NCBI GenBank assembly: GCA_028564705.1
Contig: JAPXFQ010000804.1
Location: 3,162,001 to 3,226,000 of the forward strand
Reading direction: 5' to 3'
DNA length: 64,000 nucleotides
Source of the DNA: Apricaphanius iberus
Taxonomy: Eukaryota > Chordata > Actinopteri > Cyprinodontiformes > Aphaniidae
Both the position numbers and the translations under genes were made by a program. Within the stretch, counting starts at the first letter, position 1. Every line of letters starts with the position of its first letter. Of this stretch, positions 20,500 through 33,479 are shown piece after piece. A model generated the notes under the pieces. It searched no databases. It saw nothing but the letters and a program-made list of their open reading frames with translations, and was not told the origin of the DNA.

Positions 20500-21765
20500 T
20501 CAAGGTAGGCAAAGAAAGGGTTAAATCAAGAATAATTGAACAAAATTAACAATAGGCTGTTATTTTTACCATATGCATGTAAATTACATCCACAAAACCA
20601 AAGGTCATCTATATTACGGTTGCATTAAGATGCAGAATAGATGTTTAGGTCACTGTGATGATTTTTGAACCGTTCTTCTCAAATAAAGAAATGAATATCA
20701 ATATCACTGGATCACTCGCATTGCCATAATGCCATATTACCGTCCCCATGTTCAGTGTTGGTAGGCTGTCAAAGGTGCCTTTTTGATGTAAGATGAATAG
20801 CGAAGGTTTGCATCTGAAAAGAGTAGCATTATGGATATGACGCCAGCCATTTTGAGACGTGAGAAACAGACTCATCTGCAGCTCCTCAGCGCAGGGCTGA
20901 AATAGACAAACATTTTCAGCTTTCGCTTTCATCTTTTCATTCTTTCTTTTTCTTTTTTCTTTTCTTTTTCAGCCTGCATAACGGGTATGAGACAATTTCT
21001 CCTGCAGCGTGCTTCTCACCGGTTACGCTCAGGCTGATATTTATTTCCTTTCATTTGTGGTAATAACTAATGAATATTAATGTGGGTATTCTCTATTTTT
21101 TTTGCATCTCGTGGGCCGGTGTTGTTAGCGATTCAGATGGATCTGGGTAAGAAAACGTAAACAAGATTGACCTTGCGTGGTTGGCTGCTGTGCCGGAGCG
21201 GTCCCACTCTGTCGGCCTTGCAGCTGTCGCTCTGAATAAACCACGATGAACAGACTCACTCATACAAATGTATAAATATATTTAGCAGTCGCCATAAAGA
21301 TGAGCCATGAATGCGAGCATATTAAGAAATTATCTCTCCCTGCTACCAGAAGACTCTTTTCACAGCTTTGTTATCTAGGACTTCTTCTTTAGACCATGTT
21401 TTGATTTCATTCCTCTCACTGAAGCTATTAACGTGTGTCATTTGAATGATCTGAGATATTTGTTTTTGCTCTCTTCTTTTTCATGTTACAACCTACTTGA
21501 AGGTATGCTCTATATTGCTATATATGAGATATTTGTAATCTTTTCTAATGAGATTTACACAGAAATCAAGGTTAACTAACTGCTTAATAAATAAAAATAC
21601 TTTACTTAACTATTAGTATTTGTATTTTGAATTAAAAAAACGTACTAGATTTGGCGCAGCTCTCTGACAATTTCTTTTTAGCCCTCTGAGGGAAAAAATT
21701 TGGGCACCCGGTTCTAAGTTGAGATGTGTTGGCAGAATTGGCAAGAATCTGGTGATGTGATATGT
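20500..21765. other. non-coding DNA
   Basis: No gene or bounded repeat recognised. A T/C-rich patch lies at 20938-20972. Confidence 0.4.
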
Positions 21766-21769
21766 ATCG

Positions 21770-22115
21770 TAATACATGGGGGGACGATACAGTATATTGC
21801 AATACTATAAATAAGACTATATAGTGTGATTTTTAAATTTTTTTACTGAATTTAACTGTAGAAAAACTGTAATTGCATTCTAAACACTCCAACCTGTTTC
21901 ATACATCACAAATCCAGTTTTATTACTAGATCTAGTTGAACCGTTGGAACGAAGAAGGTGATAACAGCTACCAGCTAGTGGTGATGTGTTTAATTTTTAT
22001 TAAAAAAAATACTGTCATCACTGTTTTCATTCAAATTGTAAAAAAAAAATCTAAAATTTGATATATTGCTTTTGAATATTGTGACAGGAAATATCGCAAT
22101 ATATAGGCGTATCAA
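21770..22115. repeat. probable non-autonomous DNA element (unbounded)
   Basis: GTATCGTAATACATGGGGGG and GATACAGTATATTGCAATAC at the left, and ATATCGCAATATATAGGCG at the right, form partly complementary ends of a kind common in fish miniature elements. I could not find a convincing target duplication. Confidence 0.35.
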
Positions 22116-22284
22116 TATGTAATTTAGTGTCGACACTTTTGAATTAAATATAGAAAATAGTTTGTAGACTCTTTTAGAGTAACTGAAGGACAATACTTAT
22201 TTAGAATTTTTTAAAGTGTACATTTATTTATACTTATAGATTAAACATCACATCTTGGCTGTTACTTATTGTTAGTATTGTAGC

Positions 22285-22475
22285 CTAATAATTTTTTATT
22301 TTTTTTGCGCAACTGGCCTTTATTCATTAGTAGGGCAGAGTGGGAAGGGGAAGACTTGCAGTAAACGGTCCAGGGCCAGGATTCGAACCCACGACAGCTG
22401 TGTTGAGGACTAGCCTTGGCATATGGAGTGCCTGCTCTACCACTGAACCAAATGCATATTGCTTTTTTATCCAAC
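22285..22475 (-). repeat. tRNA-derived SINE, reverse orientation
   Basis: Read on the minus strand it has an A-box-like TGGTTCAGTGGT (about 22438-22449) and a B box GGGTTCGAATCC (about 22379-22390), spaced as in a tRNA-derived RNA polymerase III promoter, then an unrelated body and A-rich end. It does not fold as a real tRNA gene over its full length. Confidence 0.6.
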
Positions 22476-22489
22476 TCGCTGATCATTTA

Positions 22490-23385
22490 AGGTTTTGAAT
22501 TGCTGTTGCATTCATTATGTACTGTTTTTGTTTTTCTCCCAGGATGCCTACTGGTGCTTAATCCAGGGTAATCTAATCCAGATATAATTTTAACTGATCA
22601 AAGTCTGTTCAGAAGTCACAAGAAATTTATGAAATAACTATGTATCTTACTGCTGAGTGGTAGGGCCGCTTCTGGACTTTGTTGGTTCATTAGAGACAAA
22701 AAGGATAATACAACCCAAATTGGTTGAATGTTTTGTTTGAATAGGTCTCCAATGTCATAACAAATGTAAGGGAAGTCTTTAAAATTGAAGAAGCAAAGAA
22801 AATCTGCAGTCATACGTCAAGTAACAGAGTTCCATTTAAGAGCAACCTTTACCGTAGCCTTGTTCTGAATGTTTGCGTTGGTGTGGCTTGTCAGACTGAT
22901 GGAGAGCCCAAACTGCTATGAGATTAGAAGTGAGGCGTTTGTTGCCTGCTTAAAGTAAATATTATGATGGGTCGGATTTGAAGTTGCGCTGGAGAACTGT
23001 TCTGTGGGGTGGAGTGGGGGGTGGGGGGGGGCGAAGCCGCAAAGACGCAGTGGACACTGTTCAGCGCACAGACTTGCTTCTTCATCAGGGGGTTTTACTG
23101 CTGCTCTAAGATGAGACAGAGGCAGAACTTGTTACTGATGCTGCCACAAAGTTTACATTGTTAGTGATCAGGAAGTACTTTAGATGTTTTTTTTGCTGAT
23201 TAAAACGACCATGTGTTAAACTTAAACCCAGTTATTGGTGCCTATTTATTACTTTTTTTCCACACAGATTTCAAACCAGATATTTACTACACGGCATAAG
23301 AACCCACTTTTCTCATTCATTTTCCAACACCCAACAGTGCTTTTCTAAAAAAAGCATTGTTCAAGCATTGGGCTTTTGATCAAAG
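22490..23385. other. non-coding DNA with a G-rich run
   Basis: No exon seen. A G-rich stretch at 23006-23031 has several G runs and could form a quadruplex. Confidence 0.4.
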
Positions 23386-23389
23386 CCTG

Positions 23390-25325
23390 GATCACCGGTG
23401 AGCTGAAGGAACTGCTGAACAAGAAAAAAAGAACCTTTAGGGGGGAAGATAGGGAGTTATTAAGGAGTATACAGAAGCAACTAAAAGTCAATATCAGAGA
23501 CAGCAAGGAGGCTTAAAGGAAGAAGCTGGAGAACAAACTACAGATGAGCAATATCAGAAATGTCTGGTCTGGAATGAAAAAAGATCACAGGCTTTAAGCA
23601 CAAGAAGGACTGGATAGATGGAAGACTTTATAGACCCAATGATGTGAACACATTCTTCAATAGGTTCAGTTCAGGAATAACCTCAGCATCCTCCTCTCCT
23701 GTTTCCAGCCAAACAGACATCCCACTCTTCTCTGACCCACACCTGTCCTGTCACACCTCAGATTTTCTATCTTCCATCTCAGTCATGAACTCTTCTTCTT
23801 CCACAACTTTGTCTTCAACCAAGTCAGGAGATGCTGCTACCCTCTTGATCTCACTGTTCCACCTGTCTGTCTCTAGAAGTCAGGTGAAGAGGCAGATGGA
23901 GAAACTGAACCGGAACAAGGTTGCAGGTCCAGATGGTGTCAGCCCCAGAGTCCTGAAGACCTGTGCAGAACAGCTCTGTGGGATTCTGTAGCACCTCTTC
24001 TACCTTAGCCTTACCCAGGAGAAGGTTCCAGTGTTGTGGAAGACATCCTGCCTTGTCCCAGTACCAAAGAAAACTCACCCATAAGTCATCAATCACTATA
24101 GACCTTTTGCTCTGCCATCCCACATCATGAAGGTCCTGGAGAGACTCCTGTTGCCCCACCTGAGTAAGCAAGCTACAACCTATCAGGACCCCCTGCAGTT
24201 TGCTTATCACCATGGAGTTGGTGTTGAATATGTCATTATCAACCTGCTTCAGCCAACTCACTGTCATCTGGACAAAGCAGGCAGCACTGTGAGAATCATG
24301 TTCTTTGATTTCTCCAGTGCATTTTAAACAATTCAGCCTGATTTGCCTCGTCAGAAACTCCTGAAGACACAGGTGGAGGCCTCAGCAATCAGCTGGATCA
24401 ATGACTACCTGACAAACAGACCACAGTTTGCAAGACTGAAGGATTGTGTGTCAAACCAGCCGGTCAGGAGCACAGAGGCACCACAAGGGACTGTACTCTC
24501 ACCATTCCCTTTCACTCGGTACACCTCAGACTGCCAGTGTAAGACGGAGACCTGTCATCTGCCGAAACATTCAGACGACTCTGCAATTCTCGGGTGTATC
24601 AGAGATGGAGAAGAAGCTGAATACAGAGAGCGGGTGGACCGCTTTGTGGCATGGTGTGGAAACAATCATCTTACCTTGAATGTGAACAAAACAAAGGAGA
24701 TGATTGTAGATTTCAGAAGAAACAGGGATAAGTCAAAGACTGTCTCTATCAAGGGAGAAGAAGTAGAAGTGGTTGAGGGTTACAGACACCTCGAAGTTCA
24801 CCTGGACAACAGACTGGACTGGAGAATCAACAGTGAAGCCGTCTACAAAAAGGGACAGAGCAGACTGTACTTTTTGAGGAAGCTGAAGTCCTTCAATGTT
24901 TGCAGCAAGAACCTGCAAATCTTCTACAAGTCTGTGGTGGAGAGTGTCATCTCTTCGTCCATCATCTATTGGGGTAAGAGGATCAGAGCCAGGGACTTAA
25001 AACACCTCAACAACCTGATGAAGAAGGCTGGTTCTGTTCTGGGGACGACTGTGGAACAACCGGAGAGAATGATGCAAAGAAGGATTGTTCATAAAATAAA
25101 AAAGATTATGGACAACCCTGAGCATCCTCCTCATGAGACAATCCTACAGCAACAGAGTATCTTCAGTCGGAGGCTTCTTCAGTTTCGCTGCAACACAGAC
25201 TGCTACATGAGATCCTCTCTCCCCACAGCCATCATGATCTACAACAACTCCTTGAAAAATTAATTAGTAATGAGCTACAACTACACTTAATTTCCCTCTG
25301 GGATCAATAAAGTATTTTTTAATTG
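23390..25325 (+). mobile_element. 5'-truncated CR1/L2-type LINE with broken reverse transcriptase
   Basis: A non-LTR reverse transcriptase is readable on the + strand. Motifs in order are NKVAGPDGVSPRVLK (about 23914), HYRPFALPSHIMKVLERLL (about 24094), MFFDFSSAF (motif A, about 24299), APQGTVLSPF (about 24478) and SDDSAILG (motif C, about 24571). From 23581 to 25263 everything is in one frame, interrupted by three stops (TAG 23989, TAA 24082, TAA 24325); a frameshift lies near 23578 in an A-run, and another stop is at 23514 in the preceding frame. It ends with GGGATCAATAAAGTATTTTTT. No endonuclease domain is present, so it is a dead, truncated copy. Confidence 0.85.
24343..25263 (+). pseudogene. 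C-terminal reverse transcriptase open frame of the LINE
   Basis: 306 codons without a stop, covering RT motifs B and C and the thumb/C-terminal region (CQCKTETCHLPKHSDDSAIL; YFLRKLKSFNVCSKNLQIFY). The catalytic DD pair remains, but motif A lies behind a stop at 24325. It is a fragment of the element at 23390-25325, not a host gene. Confidence 0.8.
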
Positions 25326-25435
25326 AATTTTTTACAAGGAGATTATTGGGGTTCTTATCCTGACCTTTTTGTACCCTGTCTCACCCCTTCTCTCTCTTTG
25401 CCCATTTCGTACTTACTGCAAATAAAAGCATATGG

Positions 25436-25650
25436 TGGTCTCCAAAGTTAGTCCTCCAGGGCCGATATCCTGCTTGTTTTAGTTCTCTCACTTGTCTAAA
25501 ACACCTGAATCAACTTGCAGTTCTTCAGCAGCCGTCTGCAGAGTTTTGACATGCCGAGGAGATAGTTGGGCCATTTAAACCAGCTGTGTTGGAGCAGCGG
25601 CACGTCCGTCTGAAACTGGCAGGACAACGGCCCGCGACTGGAGCTGGATA
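25436..25650. repeat. teleost short inverted-repeat element
   Basis: The left part (GTCCTCCAGGGCC...CACCTGAATCAACTTG) and right part (CCAGCTGTGTTGGAGCAGCG...GGACAACGGCCC) are roughly complementary, and the unit matches a very common fish repeat. It lies about 110 bases after the LINE tail. Partial relatives are at 7495-7625 and 50830-50905. Confidence 0.55.
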
Positions 25651-25659
25651 CGCTTGTGC

Positions 25660-28600
25660 TAGAACATTATAACAAGTTCATGAAACTGACTGTCAGACTT
25701 GTTGTCAATAAATCAAATTATCAGGACATTATGTATTAATGTGTTACCAGAACCACTAATGGGTCTTGGTGTGTTGTTTTAATTTGGCCGTTGTGAAAGC
25801 TGAAAGCTTGCTCTCCCCGTTCCGAAACCAGCTTTGACTTGTGTTTGGGATCATCAATGTAACGCAGAATTTAGACTGGGTTTTAAACGGTCTTAATAAG
25901 CCCACAGAATGATGCTGCCACCACCTGGCTTGTCAGTTGCTACAGTGTTCTTGGCGAAGGCAAAAATTTATAGTCTCTGCTTAAAAGCTATCTGTGTCCA
26001 GGAAATCAGCCAGTTTGAACGAGTTCTACCAGGTTGTTTTACTAGAGTGGATATTCACAGCACTGAAGTCATGAATCATTCTAGTTCACTTCACTTCTCC
26101 CATACAACGTATTATAGGCTGCATAATCAGCAGTTGTGTAAATTACTCTTGAAAAATGGGACTGGTTTTGACTTTCCATGAATTTTAGCAGGCCTAGTGA
26201 TGGTATGTTTGTTGCCCAGCTGTTTATTTGCTTGTAAATTACTAAGGACAGATTTTATTGCCGTTAAACTGTCCACTTGTGACACATGTTAACAGGGCCC
26301 AAGATATGTTGTTAGGAGTTGTTCCTTTCATGTGACCCTGGACATGTTTGTCTTCATACTGCTACGATGTCGTAGGAACCACCAATACATTAAATTTTAT
26401 TTCAGTTTTGATTGCTTTGATCATAAGTGCATTCAGATTGGTTTTCAAAGTCTTCGGCAGACAGTCTTATAAACTAAATTGAGGGGCAAAGGTAAGGGGT
26501 GAAATCAGAACGTCAAGGCGATTCAGGAGCAGTGGCCTCGCTAACCTGTTAAAAGCAAAAACAAACAAAAAATCTCACCATTGCGTCAGTATGTTTGTTT
26601 TTTTTTTATTCAAAAAAATTTAGCTTTTTCTACTTATTGCAGAATGCATATTTTGTGAAGAACCAAAGTTGTGAAATTTGTAGGTGGTTTCAGATTAAAT
26701 CCTTATTTCTCTTTAAGAACTATAATAAAAAAGGTTGGTCAATAAGTTTTTTAATAATTGCACATAAATCAAATTTTAATTGTAATGTAAGGAAACTTTT
26801 CAGGGATGTCACTTCTTTTTTTTTTTTTAAGTACGAGTCATGTAAACTTGCCAAAACCTACCCTGCTGTGGAAACGTCTGGTTTTCAGTAGAGCTCACAC
26901 CCGCCCAGTTGACTTCAGTTTATTATAGAGAAGTGCAGAGACTCAGAATGGCCTGATAAAGCAGTGAATTAATCAGTGCCATGTCACTGATCGTTTGGCA
27001 CGGAGACCTACCCTGGAGTTTTGACTTTCCCTCCACAGCTAAGGTAATCTCTTCCTCGTTTCACCAGAGCCCTGATCATAAAGAAGGATGGAGCAAAAAA
27101 AAAGCAAAAACAACTCATTTTTCAATGAAACCTTCATCTATATGACTCTTCTCTCTCTCTCTCGCTCTGTTATTGATTCTTTCACTTCTGTTGAGCCAGT
27201 TTTTCAGGCTCTGAGGCTGGTCGCTGTGTTTGAGAAACCTTCACACCTCTCAGCCTGTGAGCACAGTGCATGTTTATGCAAGCATGCATATCTCCCTCAT
27301 CAAGTTTTTTTTAATCCCCCCCCGTTCATCTTTGAGTTCCTCCTTTGACAAACTCCCTTGTAAAAGTCAACTTTTCCTCAAAACTGGGAGCATGTCACGT
27401 CCCAGGTTTCAAAGTTTGCAGGCTTGGGCAAGTATTACTGTTTGCTGTTTCAGCTCCGCTTCAAGTGTTTGACTTATTGCTTTTAGAATAAATCCGATCT
27501 GTAAAGCTTAACATTTCATTTTATAAAAATGTTTTTTTTTTGGGCCACAGTGGCCTTTATTTGACAGTGGACAGATTTTTGAATGGGTAGAGAAGTGGGG
27601 GAAGAAATGTGGCAAAGGCTTGACATTTCTGACAAGGAGCTATATTATAAAATCAATGCAAGAACTGCAACCAGGCATGTGTGGCATTCGCAGATTAAGG
27701 CGCTGCTTTGTTTTGGAAAGCACAAATGTGAAGCATCCGGAGCTACATCCACGGATCCCGAAGCAGTTAGGATCTTTTTATCCCTGTCACATGTAGCCTG
27801 TTTATCAGATCATGTCGGCTCAGTGTGTGTTTATGTGTGTGTGGGAAAGAGAGGCGGCTGGCGCGCTCACTGGACTTAGCCTGCCCCATTGACACACTTT
27901 AGTTTTTAACGGGTGTAGGCGAGCTTTGAGTGGCACGATGCAGCTGTCCTGCGAGCTAAATCAACACAGAGAGACGCGGTCTGGCTGCTGGTGAAGAGTC
28001 CATCTAAGTGTGGAGTGCAGGAGGACCAAGCAAATGGGAGCTAGAATATTCTGATACCAGTGAGGCTTCAGTGGCTTCAGCTCTTCTTGCTTGTGAAACA
28101 GTGAAAAGAAAACTGTCTGTCTTCTGCTTATAAATATGTGTATTTTCTTCTGCCTGTACAGTTTCACAGTTACTATCTTTCTGTGGTGTTAAGAGGTGAT
28201 GGGTTAAAGCATTTCTGACTCCTCGGATATGAATAATTGTGTCATCAGACACTCTGCGACCTCTGCCTTTTTATAAACCTGGCTGCTATGTATTTATATT
28301 TGGTTGTGTAATAATCCACCTACTAGCCTTAACTCTTAGTAATAGCAGCTTGCGGATTCACGAAGCCTAACATTATCCCCGAACAACAACAGTGCTGGGT
28401 CCGCCGGGTCTATTTTTACCCAGTTCCTATTCACAATTTGATGCCTCAATACACACAAATCAAATCCCTTCAAACAGATGCTGCCCACACACCAAGGATC
28501 CTTTGAAACTTCAAATCTGTCAAGGCTGCACAGATTTCTCAATACACCTCCTCCAGAGGTTTTCCTGTGGGGAGTTCCTGCTTTTCTGCGCATCCACTAT

Positions 28601-29160
28601 TCAGCTCAGGTCTGATACGGGAAATCGCAAAGATAATTCATTTGTAAAACTTGTGCAGATGCATCTTCAGGTTTTTTGTGTTATCAACTCAGTCGGATTG
28701 GATAGAGAGCATCAGTGAACATCAGCTGTAAAGTGTTGCCAAATTCTCAATTGGACTGAACTTTGACGTTGCCATTGGAACTGTGCTTTGATCTAAGCCA
28801 TTAAATTGTAGCTCTGGCTATATGCTTAGGGTAATTAATCCACTGGAAGTCACTGGGAAGTTGCCACCTCCAATATTCAAGTTTCTGCTTGACTTTGTAC
28901 TAAGTGACAATAATTGAATTATGTTTGTAGAATCCTCACCACATACTACAACCACCACCATGTCGATCACTGGACATGCTGTGTTCAAATGGATTTTGTT
29001 TTATGATAGTCCAAAGCTACATATCAGAATAACGCTGAAAATGTCAATATTGGTCTCAGACCAGAGTGTCGTGTTAACTGTAACCCTGCATGGCTTGTGG
29101 CAAACTAAAAACTGTATTCCCATTGGCTTTCTTTCAACAATGACTTTATTCTTGCCACTC
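25660..29160. other. non-coding DNA between repeats
   Basis: No exon with both splice sites and conserved coding sequence was found. A SINE-like body fragment is at 27535-27620. The rest is unremarkable AT-rich sequence. Confidence 0.45.
27535..27620 (-). repeat. SINE-like fragment
   Basis: TTTTGGGCCACAGTGGCCTT followed by TATTTGACAGTGGACAG resembles the tail side of reverse-oriented fish tRNA-derived SINEs, comparable to the tail at 22300-22340. The tRNA-like head is absent. Confidence 0.4.
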
Positions 29161-29165
29161 TTCTA

Positions 29166-30716
29166 CAAACCCGAATCATAAAAACTTGGGACAGTAGAGA
29201 AAAAAGAAATAAAAAAAAGTAAAGTAGTGATTTCTAAATTTACTTTAACTTTTTTTTAATAGCCGACCATAACGCAAAATATTTCATCTTTTGTTTGGTC
29301 AACTTCATTTCATTTGTAAAAATACGTCCTTTCCCGTTATTCTGAATTGCAACACATTCCAAAAAAAGGTTGGGACTGGAGCAATTTAAGGCTAGTAATC
29401 AGGTAAATTGGTTAAATAATATGATTTTAAAACGGGTGATGTCAACAGGTGATTGGGATTTTAATCTGGTACAAAAGCAGCATCCAAGAAAGGTCTAGTC
29501 CTTTACGAGCACAGATGGGACGAGGAACCCCAGTTTTTTTGTGAAAAAATTATTTAAATGTTTGAAAACAATTTTACTCAAAGAAGATATTTGGATATTT
29601 CACATTCAATAGTGCATAGCGTAATCCAAAATTAAAACAAAGATTCAGGGAATCTGGAGGAATTTCAGTGCATAAAGGACAAGAGTGCTAACCTAAGCTG
29701 AACAGCCGTGATCTCTGATCCCTCAGGCGGAACTGCATCAAGAATCGTCATTCATCTACAAGCAATATCCACATGATAATAGGACTATTTTGGCAAACCT
29801 TTGTTGAGTGTCACAATACATACTTATATCCACAAGTGCTAGTTAAAACTATACTGTGTAAAAGGAAGCCCTGTGTTAACAGTGATCAGCATCTGGGTTA
29901 AGCCATCACGCAGTGGAAACATGAACTGTGGTCAGATGAATCGGTATTTCAGGTATTTTTTGGGAGAATTGGATGCCGTGGCTCTGAAAAGAAGAAGAAA
30001 AGGATCATTCAGACTATTACCAGCAACAAATCCAAAAGCCAGGGTCTGTCATGGTATGGGGTTGTGTTAACGCCCTTGACAAAGGTAACTTGCACTTCAG
30101 CGATGGCACCATTAATGTTGAAAGGTAAATAAACATTTTGGAGCACAATATGTTGACTTCAAGTCGACATTTTTTCCAGGGAAACCCCTGCATATTTCAG
30201 CAAGGCTATCCAGAACCACATTCTGCTCACATTAAAAAGTCCTTGAGGAAGAGGGTATAGTTACTTGACTGGCCTGCCTGCTATCCCGACCAGTCTAGAG
30301 AATGTGTGGTGCATCTTGAAGCTCAGAATGCAACAAAGAACCCGTACTGGTGGCCACCTTAAGACTTGTTTGCAGGAAGAACGGTGTGAAAGTTACAGCT
30401 GAAACACTTCTTCACCTGGTGTCTTCAGTCAGTAAACGTCTTTTAAGGGTTGTGAAAAGGAATGGCAACATTACACAGTGGTACGTGCTTTACTGTTCCA
30501 ACATTTTCTTTAGAAATGTGTTGCAAGAACCAAAATTGGAAATGTGTTTATTTTGAAAGACAAAATCAAATTCATGAGGAACACATTAAATAATGTGTTG
30601 TTGAATTGTCTTCAATGTAATACAGGTCAAAGATAATTTAACAAAGTACTTTTTAAAGTAGATTTTAATTTAACATGCTGTCCCAACTTTTTCTGATTTG
30701 GGTTTGTATAAAGTCA
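29166..30716 (+). mobile_element. Tc1/mariner-like element with matching ends (1,551 bp), inactive
   Basis: The left end CAAACCCGAATCATAAAAAC and the right end, ending TCTGATTTGGGTTTG, are inverted repeats that also share TTGGGACAG/CTGTCCCAA. A TA lies on each side (29164-29165 and 30717-30718), as expected for Tc1/mariner insertion. The interior keeps fragments such as GGTCAGATGAATCGGTATTT (29931, near the WSDE region) but no full transposase. Confidence 0.75.
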
Positions 30717-30719
30717 ACT

Positions 30720-33105
30720 GATAGGTGTCCAGTCAAAAGGTTTTCCCAACCTGAGCTGTGGATCTATAGACCTCATCCAAAATGACGATGGGCTTATTTG
30801 CTATTTTGTAGTTTAGATAGATGGCCGTGTAGGTTTGCAGGTGAATGTTTCTCTTTTTCCATTTTTTGATCTTAAACTGAACGTGGAATTTTGAGCTTGG
30901 GATATCATAACCATACCTTTTCCACAAATTATCTACAACCTGTCTAGTGAGTTACTTTGATATCTACCATGACGCATTTTTATTTAGTTTAAAAATTTTT
31001 TTTGCTGAGGTCAATCACCGCCCTTGTCTCAAGTCTTTTTCAACCTCTAACAGGTTTGTGATATAATTCCACTTTTCATTGATATTTTTGGCTCCTTGGG
31101 TGGACCTTTGCTACTCACAACTAATATGAAGTTTAGTGACCAGGATAAGAAAGTGTAGAGAGAGTAATGGTGTTACAGTGATGCTGGAAAAACAATGACC
31201 AGAGTGGGGAAATGCTGTTTTTCTGCAATTAATGTTTTCATTACAATTTATCACTGTTTTTGAGCTATCACTTTTTTTTTTTCTAATATTGTACTGCTTC
31301 TATCTTACCACACTACCATCCTCCAATGCAGTTGGTTTCACTGGATTGTATTTGTGCTTTTAAGAGCAATGAGAGCTGGGTACAAATGTAAATCACATTT
31401 TTCAGATCTTCAAAAAAAAACTTTAAGGTGAAAATCATTCATCATATTCCTTTCACTTTGGGAATCAGTGCTGCAGTTGGACACTTTCCAAAAAAATCAC
31501 TATAAAGTGCATTAGCATCTGCGGTTTTCACATCCCATCGCGGGAGAGTTGCCCATCCCACCTCTCATCAGTTGCTGCTGGTATTGTGCTCTTTGCTCCG
31601 CCATGCTGCAGCCATATGTGACGGCTCATTACTCTGCGCACACACTTGGTCGGTGCAGGATTCTTTTTGTGTTTGTGTTGCTCATTCAGCAATGGCCGAT
31701 TTTGTCTGAGATTACTCATGACAACGTGCCTCTGACTGTTTAAAGATCCTCCTGCTGGCTGTAGGATTGGTGTAGAGCAGAGCGGCAGCTGTGCTCAGAG
31801 GTGTCCCAGGAATACCACAGGTGACAGCACAACAAGCACCTCTATGAACTTGTTTATGTGTCTGTGGTAGGGAAAGCTGGTCCTGATTGTTCCTATTGAG
31901 GTGTGGCTCAGTCCCGCCAGTCGGGGCCCTTTAGGAAATAAACCTGAGCGCCGTTCGTTCTTTAGTGATAACCATGATTCTCAAAGGGAGAACGCAAAGA
32001 TTCGTGTGGGTTTCCTCTTCGTTTGTTAAAGGGAGACATGTGGGATTGAGTCTTCTAAAACAAATTAAAGCTCGGCTGGTGTCGGAGCACCGGGGTTTCT
32101 CTCCGCTCCACATACACCTGGTACTTTGTAGCAGATAAGACGGGTCCGGTTGGCCGCAGCCTGAACATAGGAATAAACACTGGCCCTGTCAACTTCAAAC
32201 ACTCTAACAGTGGAAGGAGGGGCAGGCGGTACGTTTGAAGGTCTGCTCTCATTTTTTTCCGCTCTCTCTCTCTGTTCATCCTTTTCTTGCCCTCTTTTTC
32301 TTTCTCCTCCACCTCTTCATCTCAGTTTTGTTGAGCGACACAGATTCTTACTGGCAGCAGTCAGACGGGATCTGACAATGACAGCGTTGTGTCTTTTGTG
32401 ACTGACATGCAGGACCATCTATGGTGTGATTTGTTTGACTGACAACGATCCTCACAGCTCTGTGCCAGTTTTCCTGCTGGGTGTGAAGATATTACCACCA
32501 TGCATCCAAGATGATTTAAGTGTTAAAGATGCTGTTGTCCAAATAATTCATCAGCTTATACAGTTGAGACTAGGTATTTTCATTATCTGAAAATAAATCA
32601 AACTAAACTTTTTCTCTTTTTAGTTAATTGTCCCTCTCCCTCTAGCCCCACCTCTACAACCGGGCATGGGAATTACCTGATTTCACAGCGTTTTACTGTG
32701 TACTTTATTAATAAAATGTTGTTTTGATTTTCTTTTTTGAATATATTGTTGAAACACATTTCCGATGTAAATCCTACTCCAGTCTTTAAGGCGTTTTTTG
32801 GCGAGTTGGTCTCCGGATTTGTCTTTGTTTTTCTTTCTGAATTGATGTAGCGCTCGGTAGCCGGGAATGACTAACTTTTGCTCCAAGTTTTCCATGACCG
32901 CTCTCTACCATTTGGCAACTTTAAACAGGAAGACACGTAGCGGCCTGTGTGCTTTATGATGTCTGCTTTAAACTGTGTTGTTTTTTTTCTAACCCACTTT
33001 GCGCTCGGCGTCATTGTCCATTTGGGAGACAAATTTGCAAACGCCTTTTTATGATTCTTTTATGATGCCTCGGTATTTCTCCATAATGTCCTCCCTTTAC
33101 AAACT
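30720..33105. other. non-coding DNA
   Basis: No exon supported. Scattered short open frames on both strands lack coding signature. Confidence 0.45.
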
Positions 33106-33109
33106 ACAC

Positions 33110-33275
33110 AGTGGTGTAGGTGGTAGCACAATTGGCTTGCAGAAAGAAGTTCCTAGGTTCAAATCTGAATGGAGTTTGGATGTTCTCCCTGTGGTTGTGT
33201 GTGTTCCCTCCGGGTACTCCAGCTCCCACCCCAAAAGCTCAGGAGAGACTGTACAGATTATGGATGGATGAATGA
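33110..33275 (+). repeat. abundant teleost repeat (tRNA-like head), + orientation
   Basis: TGGTGTAGGTGGTAGCACAA, GTTCAAATCTGAATGGAG (degenerate B-box region), and GTTCTCCCTGTGGTTGTGTG then CTCCGGGTACTCCAGC are the ordered landmarks of the fish repeat also seen reversed at 57640-57880. Confidence 0.55.
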
Positions 33276-33479
33276 ATGTCCTTTCAATTGATGTTTTGTT
33301 GTAAAGTGCACCAGTGTCCTGTATCTTAATCCATGATGACTAATCTTGATCCTGCCATTCTCACCCTTCACTGTTGGAATCCTGTTCTTGAAAAGCTTCC
33401 CCCTTCTCTTCTCAATATAACAACGGTTATCATGGTTGAACACGTTGATTTTTAGTTTTTAATTAACCACAGGGAATGT

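Noticed and set aside
22379..22460. Possible tRNA gene on the minus strand
   Set aside because: A and B boxes are visible, but the surrounding arms do not form a full cloverleaf and the body continues as a SINE.
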